A program made the position numbers and the translations under genes. Below the pieces are notes generated by a model. That model ran no database searches. It was not told the origin of the DNA and saw only the letters and a program-made list of their open reading frames with translations. A stretch of DNA of 64,000 nucleotides from Chlamydomonas reinhardtii (lineage: Eukaryota > Chlorophyta > Chlorophyceae > Chlamydomonadales > Chlamydomonadaceae). Positions 46,941 to 59,130 of this stretch are shown here, piece by piece; the first letter of the stretch is position 1; each line of letters opens with the position of its first letter. Location: NCBI RefSeq assembly GCF_000002595.2, contig NC_057004.1, positions 5,320,405 through 5,384,404 on the forward strand. Reading direction: 5' to 3'.

Positions 46941-48539
46941 AAATGCAGTTTAGAACTCCGGCATGTCCGCAACGATGGCCTCAACCCACGCTGCGTAGCA
47001 CGTGTATCTCACCATCCGCCTGCTCAAAGATATCCATCGCTACTGGGCGGTCAGTTTAAGCCGCTGAAACAATCGCAGTATCAGATCCTGAAATCGCGCG
47101 TCTTGTTGAGTGGACTGAACTAGTATATCTCGTTGTTGTATCGCAAGGTTAAGAGTAGACGCCAATGCAACAGCTTGCCACCAAGTTGGGCACGAACCCG
47201 GAGCGATCCCGCATGCCCCCATGCGCCAAAGAGCACCCATAAGCCTTGCGCCCTGGTTAGTGCGTGCGCTGTGCGCTGTGGGGCTGTCGCTGGCTCGCTG
47301 CCCTTGTCTGTTCATCGTACCCTCGCGCCGTCAGCTTGTCCTTTACAAGGAGGCCGTGAGGCCGACAGCAACCGCAACCGGCGGAGACCCCGATGACGGG
47401 AACCGCATCACGACGATCCTATCCTGACTGCGACCAAAATGGACCGTCAGCATCCGTCGCAATGGCAGGCGCTCAGGCCATCGGGTCATCCCTTGGGTCA
47501 TCCGCCGGCGTGGGCGTATGTATGTGAGGGCATTGGCGATTTGGCGCAAGGGCGTAGGCGTGGGGGCGGTCAAGGCTCACATTCCCCATGTACCAGGGGA
47601 GTGCCCTCCCCTGCCATGTACTGTTGAGGCGGTGTAAGTCGTGTGCCGCCTGCACAGAAGCCTCTTCTGTTTACATGAAGGTGCAAACCAACACCAAGAC
47701 ACGTGCACGACAGACATCAGCGTCTCAGGTGGGTCCTAGAACCGTGCTACTTTGCGGGGTACGAGATTGTTCGGGTGTGGATCGCCAAACCCAGCACGAC
47801 CGCGGCCACCTCAGCGCGCTGCTTCCGCGCCGTCACCAACTAGTCCTCTCCACACCACCACATCACAAGTCCACAAACCACAGGCTTGCCATCAGAGCAG
47901 ACTCGCCATCAAACACAGCTTTCAAAACTTCACGAATGCTGATTGCTTCGCGCTCACACTCCCGTCACGCTCACGCTTGGCAAAAGCAAGAAACCGGCAC
48001 GCATCACACCTCACTCGAGGGATCGCATGATCGAACGCCCAGGGTCACACGTCTGGCCGGCGTACCACACACTCGCACACACCCATCTCCACAGCACCAC
48101 AGATGCACCACATTCCGCGGCACGAAGCCGGCAACATCCCACCCACCGTTAACACAAACATGAACTCTCCGCTGAGCTATTCATACAGTCATCTCTCGCC
48201 GCATTCTTCCCTGTCCTGCAGCCCACTCGCGAGTCACGGCTGCCACCCAGGTCGCAGTGTGCCTAGGCGCGGTCGGGCCACCCTGGTGTGGGGGTGTGCC
48301 CCTCCGCGCCAAAGCGCACAAACGTCCCGCAACGCCCAAGCCTAGCTAAATCCTCTGCTGCCTGGCTCCCTCCCGAGGCCTTTGCAGCGCGCCGCACGTG
48401 CTTCTCTCCGCCCGCAGCCACTAACCACAGCCATTAGCCGGTCCAGCAGCTGCCTCAGAATGCAACACCGGCATCCGCATCCTCATCCTCATCCGCACCA
48501 CCGACAAAGGGTGTAAGTCCCAATCCGCTAGCTGGGTGC
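46941..48539. other. intergenic: PSMG1 promoter and long 3' UTR of the desaturase
   Basis: About 1.6 kb with no supported gene. A minus-strand TGTAA at 47671-47675 could end the desaturase transcript, giving a 3' UTR of about 0.87 kb. Plus-strand frames here (for example 47588-48163) have no family resemblance. Confidence 0.5.
47671..47675 (-). terminator. TGTAA poly(A) signal candidate for the desaturase
   Basis: TTACA on the plus strand, about 865 bases beyond the stop codon at 48540. Confidence 0.35.
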
Positions 48540-49929
48540 TTAGAACTTGGAGAGCATCAGCATCTCGCCGTCGCGCTTGACGGGCTTCTGCGGCGCCGCG
48601 CCCACCTCCTTCATGTAGCGCACGAAGCGGCCCAGGATCTCGGGCAGCGTGTCGTAGTGGGAGTAGGGGATGCCGCGCTGCTTGCACTCGTCCGCCACGA
48701 TCTTGGAGATGGCGGGGTAGTGCATGAAGGAGATTGCGGGGAACAGGTGGTGCTCGATCTGTGGGAGTGGGGGTTATATTCATGATTAGTTAAGGAAGTG
48801 GTAGACGGTGCGGAGAGGGGAGGACAGGCAAGCGGTGTTAGATGTGTGTCTGTGTGTGGGTGCTAAGTTGCGCAGCGCTGGGAGCTTTTGCTGAGCCAGT
48901 GAGCAGACGGCTGGGGAGGTGCGAAAGAGCAGCCCTGCCAAAACTTGCCTACAGAGATGCTCAATAGAGAGCGAGACTGCCCCCCGCTCCATTCTCAATG
49001 TAATTGGCTCTTCCCCATGTGCCAACTCCATAGCCACGTGCCCAAACCCATTCACACACGCCCCTCACTGCCACCACCACTGCCACCCACCTGCAGGTTG
49101 AGGCCGCCGGTGAAGAAGTTGCCGATGACGCCGCCCCAGTTGGCGGAGGTCAGCACCTGCTGCACGCCCCAGTCGCGCGTCACGGCGCTCTCGTCCAGGT
49201 TCTCGCGGGTGGGGCCGGGGTCCAGCGGCTTGGTCTCGGGCACGTTGTGCGACACGGCGAAGGTGGCGGCCAGCACGATGGACTGCGGCGAGCGTGGCGA
49301 GCAGGGAATGAAACGGCAGCGTAGCGAACGGCACCGTAAACCGGTAAATTGGCGCAGCAGCCCCAGCATCCATTTGCAAGCCAAGCACAATTTGGTAGAT
49401 GCGTTCCACCGCTGCTGCTGCCCCTCATTCCGCCAGCCCTGCCAACCCGGCGCCCCATTCCTCACACGGCGCATCCCCTCCCCGCCCGCCCCTCCCCAAG
49501 CTGCCCCCCGCGCACCTGGGTGAACAGGTAGCCGGCGGCTCCGCCCAGCATGGCGGTGGGGCCGTGCAGGAAGGCGGGCAGGCCGTACAGCAGGAAGTAG
49601 TGCGCCAGCTTGCCGGCGATGAGCGTCTGGCGCTCGAAGTTGGAGGCGCCGTACAGCGTGGCGCCCACGGTGCGGTTGGTCAGCAGCGCCTGCCAGTCGC
49701 CGATCTGTATGTGGACGAGCGGGGGAGGGGAGGCGGGGGTTAACGTTGAACCAATCGGGGGAGGAGAGGCGGGCGATAGGAGTTGGATGAGGCGGAGCAG
49801 TGGCGGAGAGGGGTACAGCCACGCGTGTTGAGCCGTGAGGCAGGAGATAAGGTAAGCCCGCATGCCCCGCCACGCGCCACACGCCTCGCCGCAATCCCCG
49901 CCATGCGCCTGGTCCCAGCCCGCCACCCC

Positions 49930-49991
<62 letters not shown>

Positions 49992-52900
49992 GCATCCACA
50001 CGCCTCGCCCACCCACGCCGCGCCGCCGCGCACGCACCTGGAACACCAGCTGCAGGAAGGGGAAGAGCGCCCACATGTAGACGTGCTGGAACTGGTGGTA
50101 CCAGGCCTTGGGCAGGCGGTCGTCGAAGCGCAGCATGGGGAAGGCGCTGAACACGTCCTCATCCAGCGCGTCGTCGTTGCAGTGGATGTGGTGGGACACC
50201 TGAGCGGAGGCGGAGGAAGATGAGGAGGGGGAGGCGTCGACATGTATCAAGGAGGGAAAATGACAGGCCCTCGGTGTTGTGTCATTGCCCCTGCCATAAA
50301 CTGGCAATCTGCTGCATGAGATCCGTTCCTGGTCGCTCCTGTCGCAAGCGCACATTGCCATGCCGCTCCATGCCGCCCCACTCTCAGTCAAGCTTCGTCC
50401 CCTACGTCCCGTCCCACACTCCCACCCCTCGCTACTCAACCCTTCCCAGCCTCACCCCTCTCCGCCAGCTGCCTTTTATCCCTCTCCTCCTTCCCGGCAC
50501 CCCTTTCCCGCTTGCCGCCCTCCCGCGCCCGCCCGCCCTCTCCGCACACGCCCTCCCGCACACGCCCTCCCGCGCCCGCCCGCCCTCCCTCTCCGCACCC
50601 GCACCCGCACCCGCACCTGGTGGTGGTAGCGCCACATGAGGCTGGACCCGCCCGCCAGGTCGTTGGTGAGGCCCATCAGGTTGTTCACCACCGGGTTGGT
50701 GGACATGGCGCCGTGGTTGCCGCAGTGCTGGATGGTCAGGCCGATCCAGGCGCCGCCCAGGCCTGTGCGTATGCGTAGTGCGTTTTGCGTCCAGGTATTA
50801 GGCTTGTTTGTGTGATAGCCATCTCTTTAAGGTGTGGTCACGCAATAAGCAGCTCAGTCATCGGCCCGCCCCGCAACTGAGACATCCTCCCTCCCGCATG
50901 CATCCCTTGGCCGGACTAACCCGCCGTCGCATCCGCCTCCTCTCGCTCCTGGTCATCTCCTGGCGCCACTCCACACCCACTCCGCACCCACCATTCCATC
51001 CCCGCCCCGCTCCCGCCGCCGCCCCAGCCAGCTCAAAGCCCCCTCCTCCTCCTCAATCTCCTCCCCCCCTCTGGCTGCTCCTCCCCCGGCTCTACCCACC
51101 CAGCAGCGCGCCGGTGAGCGGGTTGGCGTCGTAGGTGTACAGGGCGTACATGGCGGCGGCGTAGCCCAGCACCGCGAAGGCCGCGCCCTCGCTGCCGGAG
51201 CGGTGCGCGCCCTTGATCTCGGTGCCCTTGAACACCTCCTTGCGCACACGCTCACTATGGAAAAGGGGTGAGGCGGCAGAGGGGGCGGGGCGGCAGGGGG
51301 CGGCGCGGCATGCGCGGTCAGCACATGAGTACGGGCGATTGGGACACGCCTCGCAAAGGGGGAGGGTACGCCGGCTTCCTTTGTCCTGCGTCTGCGCCAA
51401 CCGTACCGCTCAGCAACACCTGCGGCAACCCGGTTGCCGACCCCGCCGTTGCTGTCGCGGCCCGCGCCTGCTGCTGATGCCAGCTCCTCTTCTATGCCGC
51501 CTCGGGAGGCCTGCCTGCCTGCCTCCGCATACCCCTCTTGTCTCCGCTCCCACCCCACTCCCTCCGGCCTACACGGATTCCCTGCTGGTGCTGCTGTGCC
51601 GCCAACGCGCCACTCCCACCCACCCTCCTCTCGCTCTCCGTCTCTCTCACGCGTGGCCCCCAAACAGCACCAACAGCAACACTACCACCAGCTCCTCCCC
51701 TCCCCTTCTCCCGCTCCTCCTCCCTCCCCTCCTCCCTCCCCTCCTCCCCTCCCCTCCTCCCCTCTCCTCCTCCCTCTCCTCCTCCACAGCGTCCTCTTCC
51801 TCCTCCTCCGACCCCTCCACACCTCTCCCCCCCCTGCTGCTGCCCTGCCGGCCCCCTCACCGGATGGCGTTGTACAGCTCCGAGTCGTTGGGGCGCGGCG
51901 AGGGCGGCACGGCGTCCACCGGGAAGTCGGCCAGCACCGGCAGCCGCTTCAGCATGGAGGCGGCAACCTGCAGGGAGGGAGTTACATTCATGATTAGTTA
52001 AGCGGGCGGGGAACACCAAGCGGCACAACAGGGGCAGCCGGCTGTCATGTGCATTAGTATTGCGGTGGTGGCGCTCCTGCGGGCGGTGAGCTTGCGGTCG
52101 GGGTGTGACTTTCATGCAATTGTTGCAGTGGAGCCGAGACCTGCCCGGCGTGTTTTCGTCCGTGTTTCTCGGGGCAAGTCCACCGCCCGCACGGCCCTGC
52201 CCTCGCCCCTCCGCATGATGCTGCGCCCGTCCCCGTGACCAGGCACGTCCACAGCGAAGCACCCTCGTCCTGTCCCGAAGCCAGACGCAGGACAAGCGCA
52301 CCGCCGGAACCTCCCGCACCTGGTTGCGGATGTTCCCGCAAAGCCCCCGTCCATTCCGCAACCCCTTTCATCCTTTGTCCCCGTTCATCCCAGTCGTCCC
52401 GCCGCCTCCATCAGGCGCGCACCTCGGGGCGCAGGTGGTAGGACTCGAACAGCGCGGTGGCGTCGCGGCCGATGGCCAGGTTCAGCAGCCAGCGCCCTCC
52501 GGGGTGGCGGTCCAGGTAGGGCGTCAGGTCGTACGCCACGCCGCGGTACACGGTCCACCTGCCGATGGGTGGGGGGAGGAAGGGAAGGTGTGGGGCGAGG
52601 AGGAGAGGCGGCAGGGGTGGTGTTGACTGTTGAGGTGTTGTGTGTTGGCGAGAGGCAAGAGGGGTAACCAGCTGTCAGGTTGCTGACAGCGGGCAGATTG
52701 GGTGGGCAGGGCAATCACGGAGGGGCCGGCGGCCGGGCCGAGCGGTGCTGTAGCAGGGTTGCGACTGCACAGACGGGTTCGGTACCGCTGGCCGACGGAC
52801 GGCCAGTATACCGAGCAGGATCCCTCTCCCCGCGATAATAAATCATCCACGCAACTCACTTGTACTTGGTCCACTTCTCGTCCTCCCAGGGGTCGCCACC

Positions 52901-53351
52901 GCTGGGCACAGGCTTCGCCGGGGCCTCGACTGCTTTGTCGACAACGACGGGCTCAGCGACCGCCCGAACAGTCACAGCGGACCGGCGAGCGACGCGGCCA
53001 GCAATTGGCAGGCGAGGGCGAGCCATGGATGAGGCACGGGCCGTGGTGGCCACCTGCAAGCAAAGTATGGGACGTGCGATGATGTATGGACCGCGGTGGG
53101 CCGATTGCCCAACAAATTGTACATCGCTCATCCCGAGCCGCGCAAAGCAACCACCCATGGAAGCACCAGACGCGTTTGATGGGGCTGGTTGGCACAGCGC
53201 TTGCAGAGGAGGGTCTTTGGAGGGCTGGCAACCAGGAGGCCACGTCGCTGCTCAGATGCGCGGGCGAGGGTCGCAAATTGGACTCATCAACAAGGCCTAC
53301 CTTGCCGCTGGTCCGGCCGGCAACGGCGCTGCGCTGCATCGTGGCGTTCAT
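48540..53351 (-). CDS. cytochrome b5-fused front-end fatty acid desaturase, probably plastid delta-4 type
   Basis: Ten exons (53301-53351, 52860-53053, 52423-52558, 51861-51967, 51100-51254, 50617-50762, 50038-50199, 49516-49704, 49091-49282, 48540-48758) join in phase to 516 residues. The N-terminus (MNATMQRSAVAGRTSGK, then Ala/Arg/Ser-rich) looks like a chloroplast transit peptide. A cytochrome b5 domain follows with the haem motif RHPGGRWLLNLAIGRDATAL. The desaturase part has three His boxes: QHCGNHG, HHQVSHHIHCND, and QIEHHLFP with the Gln typical of front-end desaturases. Membrane helices lie between the boxes. In Chlamydomonas a plastid enzyme with this design puts the delta-4 double bond into 16-carbon chains of MGDG, which fits the plastid signal best; delta-5 or delta-6 specificity cannot be excluded from sequence alone. 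It is head-to-head with the SAM-domain gene. Confidence 0.9.
49932..49990. repeat. (AC)n microsatellite in a desaturase intron
   Basis: About 58 bp of uninterrupted AC, (GT)n on the coding strand. It begins about 50 bases after the donor at 50037. Confidence 0.95.
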
Positions 53352-53723
53352 GGTGCTGATGGTCGAGGTGGGCTTGCACCTACCACTAAAGGATGACAAG
53401 CTAGACAAGCGAGCTAATGGACGGCACAGGGGCCGATGATAAGCACAGCGGACGTGCTCTATTCTATGCAGCCTCAGCAAAATTCGTTGTGCTCATTGTG
53501 CCTGCATGGACTTCGTGTGGATCCACTCAGCGCCGAACCCTGAACCCAGCAAAAAAATCATAAATTTACCTTTGTGCATCGCGCCTACAATACACAGATC
53601 CCTACCCTACCTCGTGAATGGCACGTTGCCCGAGCTGTCCCTGCCCATCCTTCAGTCGCGATAGCTTGCATCCATCCTGCGTTCACATTCCCTATTAGCT
53701 ATGTGAGGTCTTTCACCTGCAGA
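53352..53723. promoter_or_regulatory. divergent promoter, desaturase / SAM-domain protein
   Basis: There are 372 bp between the two outward-facing start codons. The middle part (about 53540-53600) is A/T-rich for this genome, with an AAAAAAATCATAAATTT stretch that could hold a core promoter. Confidence 0.5.
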
Positions 53724-54713
53724 ATGACGGGCAATTCACTGCGGGCGTGGCTACAGGTGCGCAGGGAGGCTGTGCGACACCTGCCTAGCTGAGCTGCAAG
53801 AGCACCACACCAGCCCCCGTCCCAGCTCTCCTCGTCGGGGCCGCAACTCAACATATGCAATACCGCCCTTACATCTGACTACCACATCTCCCTGCATGTA
53901 GTATCTTCGCATTGACAAGTACCACGACCAGCTCGCGCGGGCCGGCCACGATGCCCGCTCGGTGGCGCAGCTGGATGACTCGGCGCTGGCAGCCCTGGGC
54001 CTGCCGCTGGGTGGGTTATGCGTGCGCTCGCCACCACTGCCACCGCCACTGCAACGTCAGGCCCACGCACGAATCACCTGTAGGCTGTAAGATACATACA
54101 GCGCAGCACGGGTATCAATATTGCTACCGTGCAAACCCTGCATACGCGCAGGTCCGCGCAAGAAGATCCGCCTGAACGCGGGTCTCATCCTGCAAAGCTG
54201 CGAGTCCTCAGCCGCCACCTCCGGTCCCAGCGCTGCACGAACGCCCAGTCAGCAGCAGCCGGCCGACCCCGCTGCAGCTGCTGGCTGCTTGCACACCGGC
54301 CAGCCGCCACAGCAGCAGCAGTCAGGCCTTGGAACAGCAGGATCAGCCGGCGGGCAGGCCGCGCCGCTGGCGTGTGAGCTGTGGATGGGCGCCCTGATGG
54401 CGCCACGACCAGCGCCGCCCGCGCCTGCTGTTGGCGGGCCCCGCCCGCAGTCTGGGCCCATCTACGGGCACGGCCACCCACCGCCCACCCATCCGCCCAA
54501 CCAGCACCAGCACCTGCAGCAGCACCTGCACCAACACGGTCAACAACCACAGCAATGTGGCCATCAGAGACAGGGGCATGTGCCCATACCCGCAGCAGCA
54601 GCCGGTGCACAAACAGCAGCGCCGGCGGCACATGCACGCCCGCAGGGTCATGCGCAGGCACAGACCAGCAGCTGGAGCCAGCCGCACCCACACGAACAGC
54701 AACCGCACCAGCC

Positions 54714-54749
<36 letters not shown>

Positions 54750-56538
54750 CCATCAGCAGCAGCAGCCGACCGCAAGCTGCCTACCACTTACTAGCAGCAG
54801 CATGCCAGGGGTTGTGCGTCCCCATAGCGGCGGGTCCAGCCGCTCAAGGCCAGGACCGGGCTCAGCATCCCAGCCGGGTGTTCAGGCCGGCCCTGCGCAA
54901 CCCAGCGACTCCTGGACCTCGCGGCCTCCCTCTCCGAACCCGACTGCGCCACAAGCGGCAGCGGTTGCGGCAGCGGTAGCGGCACCCACGTGGGAGGTCG
55001 GTGCTTCAGTCCGGCCGGGCCCACGAGGTGACCCGCTGTCGAGGGTTCACGCGCCGCCGCCACCTTCCAGGTCAGCAAGCCCCAGCACATCAGCCGGGCG
55101 CAGCGCCCCCGCATCACCACCGCCGCAACCGGCCGCAGCAGCAAGCGCCAACGGGTTTGGCCGCTACGGTGTGACTGAGGCTCAGAGACCAGCGAGCTCA
55201 GGGACGGCGGCCGCCACCGCCGCGTCGGCAGGAGCAGAGGGGGCCCCGTCACCGCCGCCACCGCCATCTGCGCTGGTGCTGGCGGAACAGCGGGCGCTCA
55301 CAGAGCTCTACTCCTACCCCTACCGCAGCAGCGCGGGCGCGCACGGCCGCCGGCAGCCCGGGCTCCATGGCAGGCCGGGGCAAGGACACGTGCGTGGGGC
55401 GATACCGCCGCGGGAAGCGCCGCGGCCGGCGCGCCCGCCCGCGCTGCTGCCTGCTGGCAGGGCGCTGCCGGTGCTGAAGCGGTCTCGGTCCTGGGACGGC
55501 TCCTGCCTCGTGCGCACAGGTGCACCCGCGCAGTCTGCGGTGAGCGGGGGCGCGGCTAGGCCGGAGCCTGGGGCCTCAGGGCAGCTGCCTGAGGGCCAGG
55601 ACCTGTACGCGGCCGCGGCCTCGGCGGGCCCAGTGGAGGTTGACTTCGGCCCGCTGAAGATGGAGGCGGCGGAGGCGGCCGTGGCGGCGCGGCAGCGGCG
55701 GCAGCAGGTGCAGGAGCAGCGGCAGCAGCAGGAGCAGGCGGAGCGACTGCTGCACGTGGTACTGGAGGGCGTGGCCGGCCGAGCCGTGGCAGGCGGCGCG
55801 CTGCAGGCACCCGCACGACAGGCATTGGCGTCAGCTGGTGCAGGTGCAGGCTGCAGTGCGGCTAGTGGCGCTGGCCGGCCGCGGCAGGCACAGGCAACCG
55901 GCGCCGGAACGGGCGCGACCGCTGCTGCTACGCCTGGTGCTGCTACAGCCGTGGCAGCAGCGGCAGCAGCATCCTCGCTTCTGGATGATCCGCGTAATTT
56001 TGAAACGCCGGAGCTGCTGGCGCTGCTCTTGCAAGAGGACCGTGCCGCCGCAGAGGCGGCCGACGCAGCGGCGGCGGCAGCCCTGGCGGCGGCGGAGGAA
56101 GCGGAGGCGGCGAGTGAGCAGGCCGGCGAGGCCGGCGGCGCCGCTGGCGCACAGCCGACGCGGGAGCAGCGGCAGGCGCGGTTGCGGGCCCTGCGGGAGG
56201 AGGTGGCGGCGACGGAGCGGCTGCTGGATACGCTGAGGGCCATGGTTGCGGAGGAGGAGCGCGCGCTCGGAGCCGAGACGGGTGGCCCCGGTGGCCAGGG
56301 CGGCGGGCGTGCAGGGGGCGCGGGAAGCGGAGTAGGCGCAGGTGCGGGCAGAAGCGCAGGGGTGGCGGCTGGAGGTGAGCTGCTTCGGGTGGACGCCGGC
56401 CGCGGCTGGTCCGGGTCGACGCCGGCGTTTGATGCCGGTACTGAGGCGCAGCTGTGGCAGGAGGATGCGCCCACGCAGGTGTGGGGTGTGGGTGAGGACA
56501 TGTTGCTCACTGAGCGACTGGGCCTACTGGCCGACTGA
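53724..56538 (+). CDS. SAM-domain protein with Gln-rich and coiled-coil regions
   Basis: Three exons (53724-53756, 53902-54010, 54152-56538) join in phase to 842 residues. Residues 1-58 form a sterile alpha motif domain spread over all three exons: NSLRAWLQ, YLRIDKYHDQLARAGHD, SVAQLDDSALAALGL, GPRKKIRLNAG. SAM domains oligomerise or bind partner SAM domains or RNA. A long disordered region follows with His/Gln repeats, a poly-Gln tract (about 54714-54750) and Pro/Ser stretches. Residues about 610-730 are Ala/Glu-rich helix (LLDDPRNFETPELLALLLQE, then REQRQARLRALREEVAATER), likely coiled coil. The C-terminus ends GEDMLLTERLGLLAD. The tiny first exon decides the start. A scaffold or regulator is likely; the partner is unknown. 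Confidence 0.75.
54714..54772 (+). repeat. coding CAG repeat (poly-Gln)
   Basis: A CAG run with CAC/CAT breaks in the SAM-domain gene encodes Gln tracts separated by His. Confidence 0.9.
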
Positions 56539-57563
56539 GAGGCGAGCTGGTCACACGGGGCCTGTGCAGAAGATCTGCTCGCGCTTCGGAGTACATGTTA
56601 TTGGCTGTTGTAAACTATATGCATGCGTGAGGTGATACGTACTGGTCATGGCATAGACGTATTGACAGACAGGTGTATGATTTGCAGGAGTGTAGGTGTG
56701 TTGGTGGAATTGCACAGATAGGCTCATGGTCAGCGTCGAACATGTGTGCGCTCATGACGGCGGCAGATCACGGTGGCAAGCAATGGAGGTTGGAGGCCCT
56801 CGTATGCGGTACTCTTCTTGAACATTTACAGCATGCTAATGCATTGGTAGCAGTGGTAGCGCCATAACTGCCCTTGCAACGGCTACATTACCGTACGGTA
56901 TGGACATCCCGCATCCGTGCCACCTAACGCTGCAATCTTGCGCACGGCCAATGCGCCGGTCATAGGTATGCACACTTCATCATTCGTTGTGTACCACTCC
57001 CTTGTGTCCCTCTCAGTCAGCCATCCGAGACTGCGATGCCTAGCACCAACCAACAGCGCCGGATCTTGGCCGCCGCACTCGTGTCGTCATCAGCAGGGTC
57101 TGTGGGTATACCATCCACACACTATGTACGGTACTCCGTCCACGCACAGCCAACCAACGAGAACGGCAATGGCACAGTTCACCTGCTTCGCCATACCTGC
57201 GTGTGCGGTATTGTCTGTGAGACGCAATCATGGTCCTATCGGACTGCAGCGGACTGTCACAATTGGTCGATGCCGACTCGCTCGCAATGCCACACGTCTA
57301 CACGCCAGCATGTTCCGCAGCACAGCCCACGGCATGAACCTCCCCGCCGACCACCACCGAGTACTGGTCAGTTCTGGTGACGCTGCAGCCGCCCCGTCCC
57401 CATTCCGTCAGCCAAGCTCCGCAGGCCCCGTCAAGCTCCTCAAGCCTTCAACCCAAGCCAAGCGGCCCGCCAGTACTCCGCCCCTGCCTTGACGGGAACT
57501 AAGCCGCCGCCCAGTGCCCACTGCCTGGTCGGCCACCCCCTGTCCACCCCCTGCTGCCTGAGC
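56539..57563. other. convergent 3' region between the SAM-domain gene and TXNDC9
   Basis: No gene is supported here. A plus-strand TGTAA at 56609-56613 lies 71 bases after the SAM-domain stop. The rest is less GC-rich and probably holds both 3' UTRs. Confidence 0.5.
56609..56613 (+). terminator. TGTAA poly(A) signal candidate for the SAM-domain gene
   Basis: TGTAA lies 71 bases after the stop codon on the coding strand. Confidence 0.45.
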
Positions 57564-59130
57564 TTAATCGTCAAAATCCGAGTCCTCGTCCGACTCCGTC
57601 TTCTTGTACGACTTGGAGCCGCCCTTACGGATACCCTTGGGCGCCGCCGCCGCCGCCTTGCCGCCCGCGCTCCAGTCGTAGTCAATCATGTCGCTCTTTG
57701 CGAGCCGCTCCGCCAGCACCGACGTCTCAAAGTCGTCCTTGCCGCCCAGCTGCGGGTGCAGGACAAGGTCGCACACGAAGATGAATATACTGCTATGGTG
57801 TTGTGTTGTGATGCGGTCCTGGCGGTGTGTGTGCTTGCTTCCTGAGAAAAGTGACTTGGTGACTCTTACGAAGTAAGCATGCCGACTCTGGCTTTAGCTC
57901 GCCGTCTCACACCACTGGCACAGATCACCCCTCGCCGGCCCCGTGCTGCACGACCCCGGCCCGCTCCGTCCGGTCATGACCCCTAGGTGTGACACCGTGC
58001 CGCTGGCAGCTGCTGGCCACCGGATCAGCTGCTGGCTCCAGCCCCAGGCTGACCATGCACCCGAACCCCGCCCCCCGCATCCACACGTGTAACCCCTGCT
58101 GCATTCCCCACACCGGCACGCTAGGCATGCAGCTATCTCCCCCCTCCCCTGCAAGGGCTGCTGTGCCAGGGTCTCCTCCGCCGGATACTGCTCCGCCCTC
58201 AGCCCCTCACCTGGTCCAGGCCCACCACGTAGTCCACCGTCTTCTCGTTCTGGATCAGCGCCAGGGTGGGCAGCATCCAGATCTTTAACCGGTCCGTCAG
58301 GAAGGGCGCCTTCTCCGCGTTCAGCTGCGTGTGTACGGAGGCAGGCATGGAGGGGGGCGGCGGGGTGAGCACGTGAGTATTGAGGGCAGTGGAGAGCTGG
58401 GATGCAGTTGGTGCACCATGCAGGTGTTAGTTTTTACGCGCTGGCTTACGGCGTGAGAGTGAGCGGTGCTGATGCAGCGCATGAACGGTGCGCTAGTCAT
58501 CGGGGACAGGTGGCTACGCGGCGAACTGCATCGTCGTCTCAAGCCCACATTGCAGCAGCACTGGGCACAACACCTGGGCAGCTTTTAATCCTTAGTTGTC
58601 GACCCCACGGACTGTGCCATCGGGCTGAGTCGGAACCCGGAGCGGCCCTCCTTCCTCACCTTGACAAACTTGGTTTCCAAGTGCTTCTTGCACAGAATCG
58701 ATAGATGCTTGTCCATGACCTGAGGTGAGGAATGTTATGCGGGCGTTAGAAGACTCTCGGCTGAACCGGGGCATGGGAGGGAGGTGGCGCAGTAGTCCCG
58801 TGGCGGAGGACGCGGGGCAAAACCCACCTTGCACGGCCAGTTCTCGCGATAGAAGTGGCAAATCATGCGCTCCTCTCCCTTCATCTCCTTGAAGAAGTCC
58901 TGCTCCGAATGAATCTCGTTGTACTCGCCGTGCCCGCGTGCCACCCATTCTTTCATCTTCTCTTGCCGCTTCTTCATTTCAGCCACGCGCTTCAGACGAA
59001 TTGCTTCAATGTCATCCTCGCCGAGGTTATCAAGCTTATTGAGCTCGCGGTCCACTTGCTGCTCCATCTGTCGCGCCAAGCTCACCACCGTCTGCTCAAT
59101 GATGGCCTGAGCCATTGCTTCTTGTGCCAT
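57564..59130 (-). CDS. TXNDC9: thioredoxin-domain protein 9 / phosducin-like protein
   Basis: Four exons (58828-59130, 58660-58719, 58211-58324, 57564-57749) join in phase to 220 residues, close to the roughly 226 of human TXNDC9. This family binds the CCT/TRiC chaperonin and modulates folding of tubulin and actin. An N-terminal helix (IEQTVVSLARQMEQQVDREL) is followed by KEWVARGHGEYNEI and MICHFYRENWPCKVMDKHL. The thioredoxin site is reduced to WPCK, with one Cys, so redox activity is unlikely. Then come KKHLETKFVKLNAEKAPFL, PTLALIQNEKTVDYVVGL and an acidic tail (ESDEDSDFDD). The frame is open upstream to a Met at 59196, so the protein might have 22 more residues; 59130 matches the family better. 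Confidence 0.9.

Noticed and set aside
47588-48163. Plus-strand frame of 191 codons
   Set aside because: Thr/His/Arg-rich, no recognisable domain, and it overlaps the expected 3' UTR of the desaturase.
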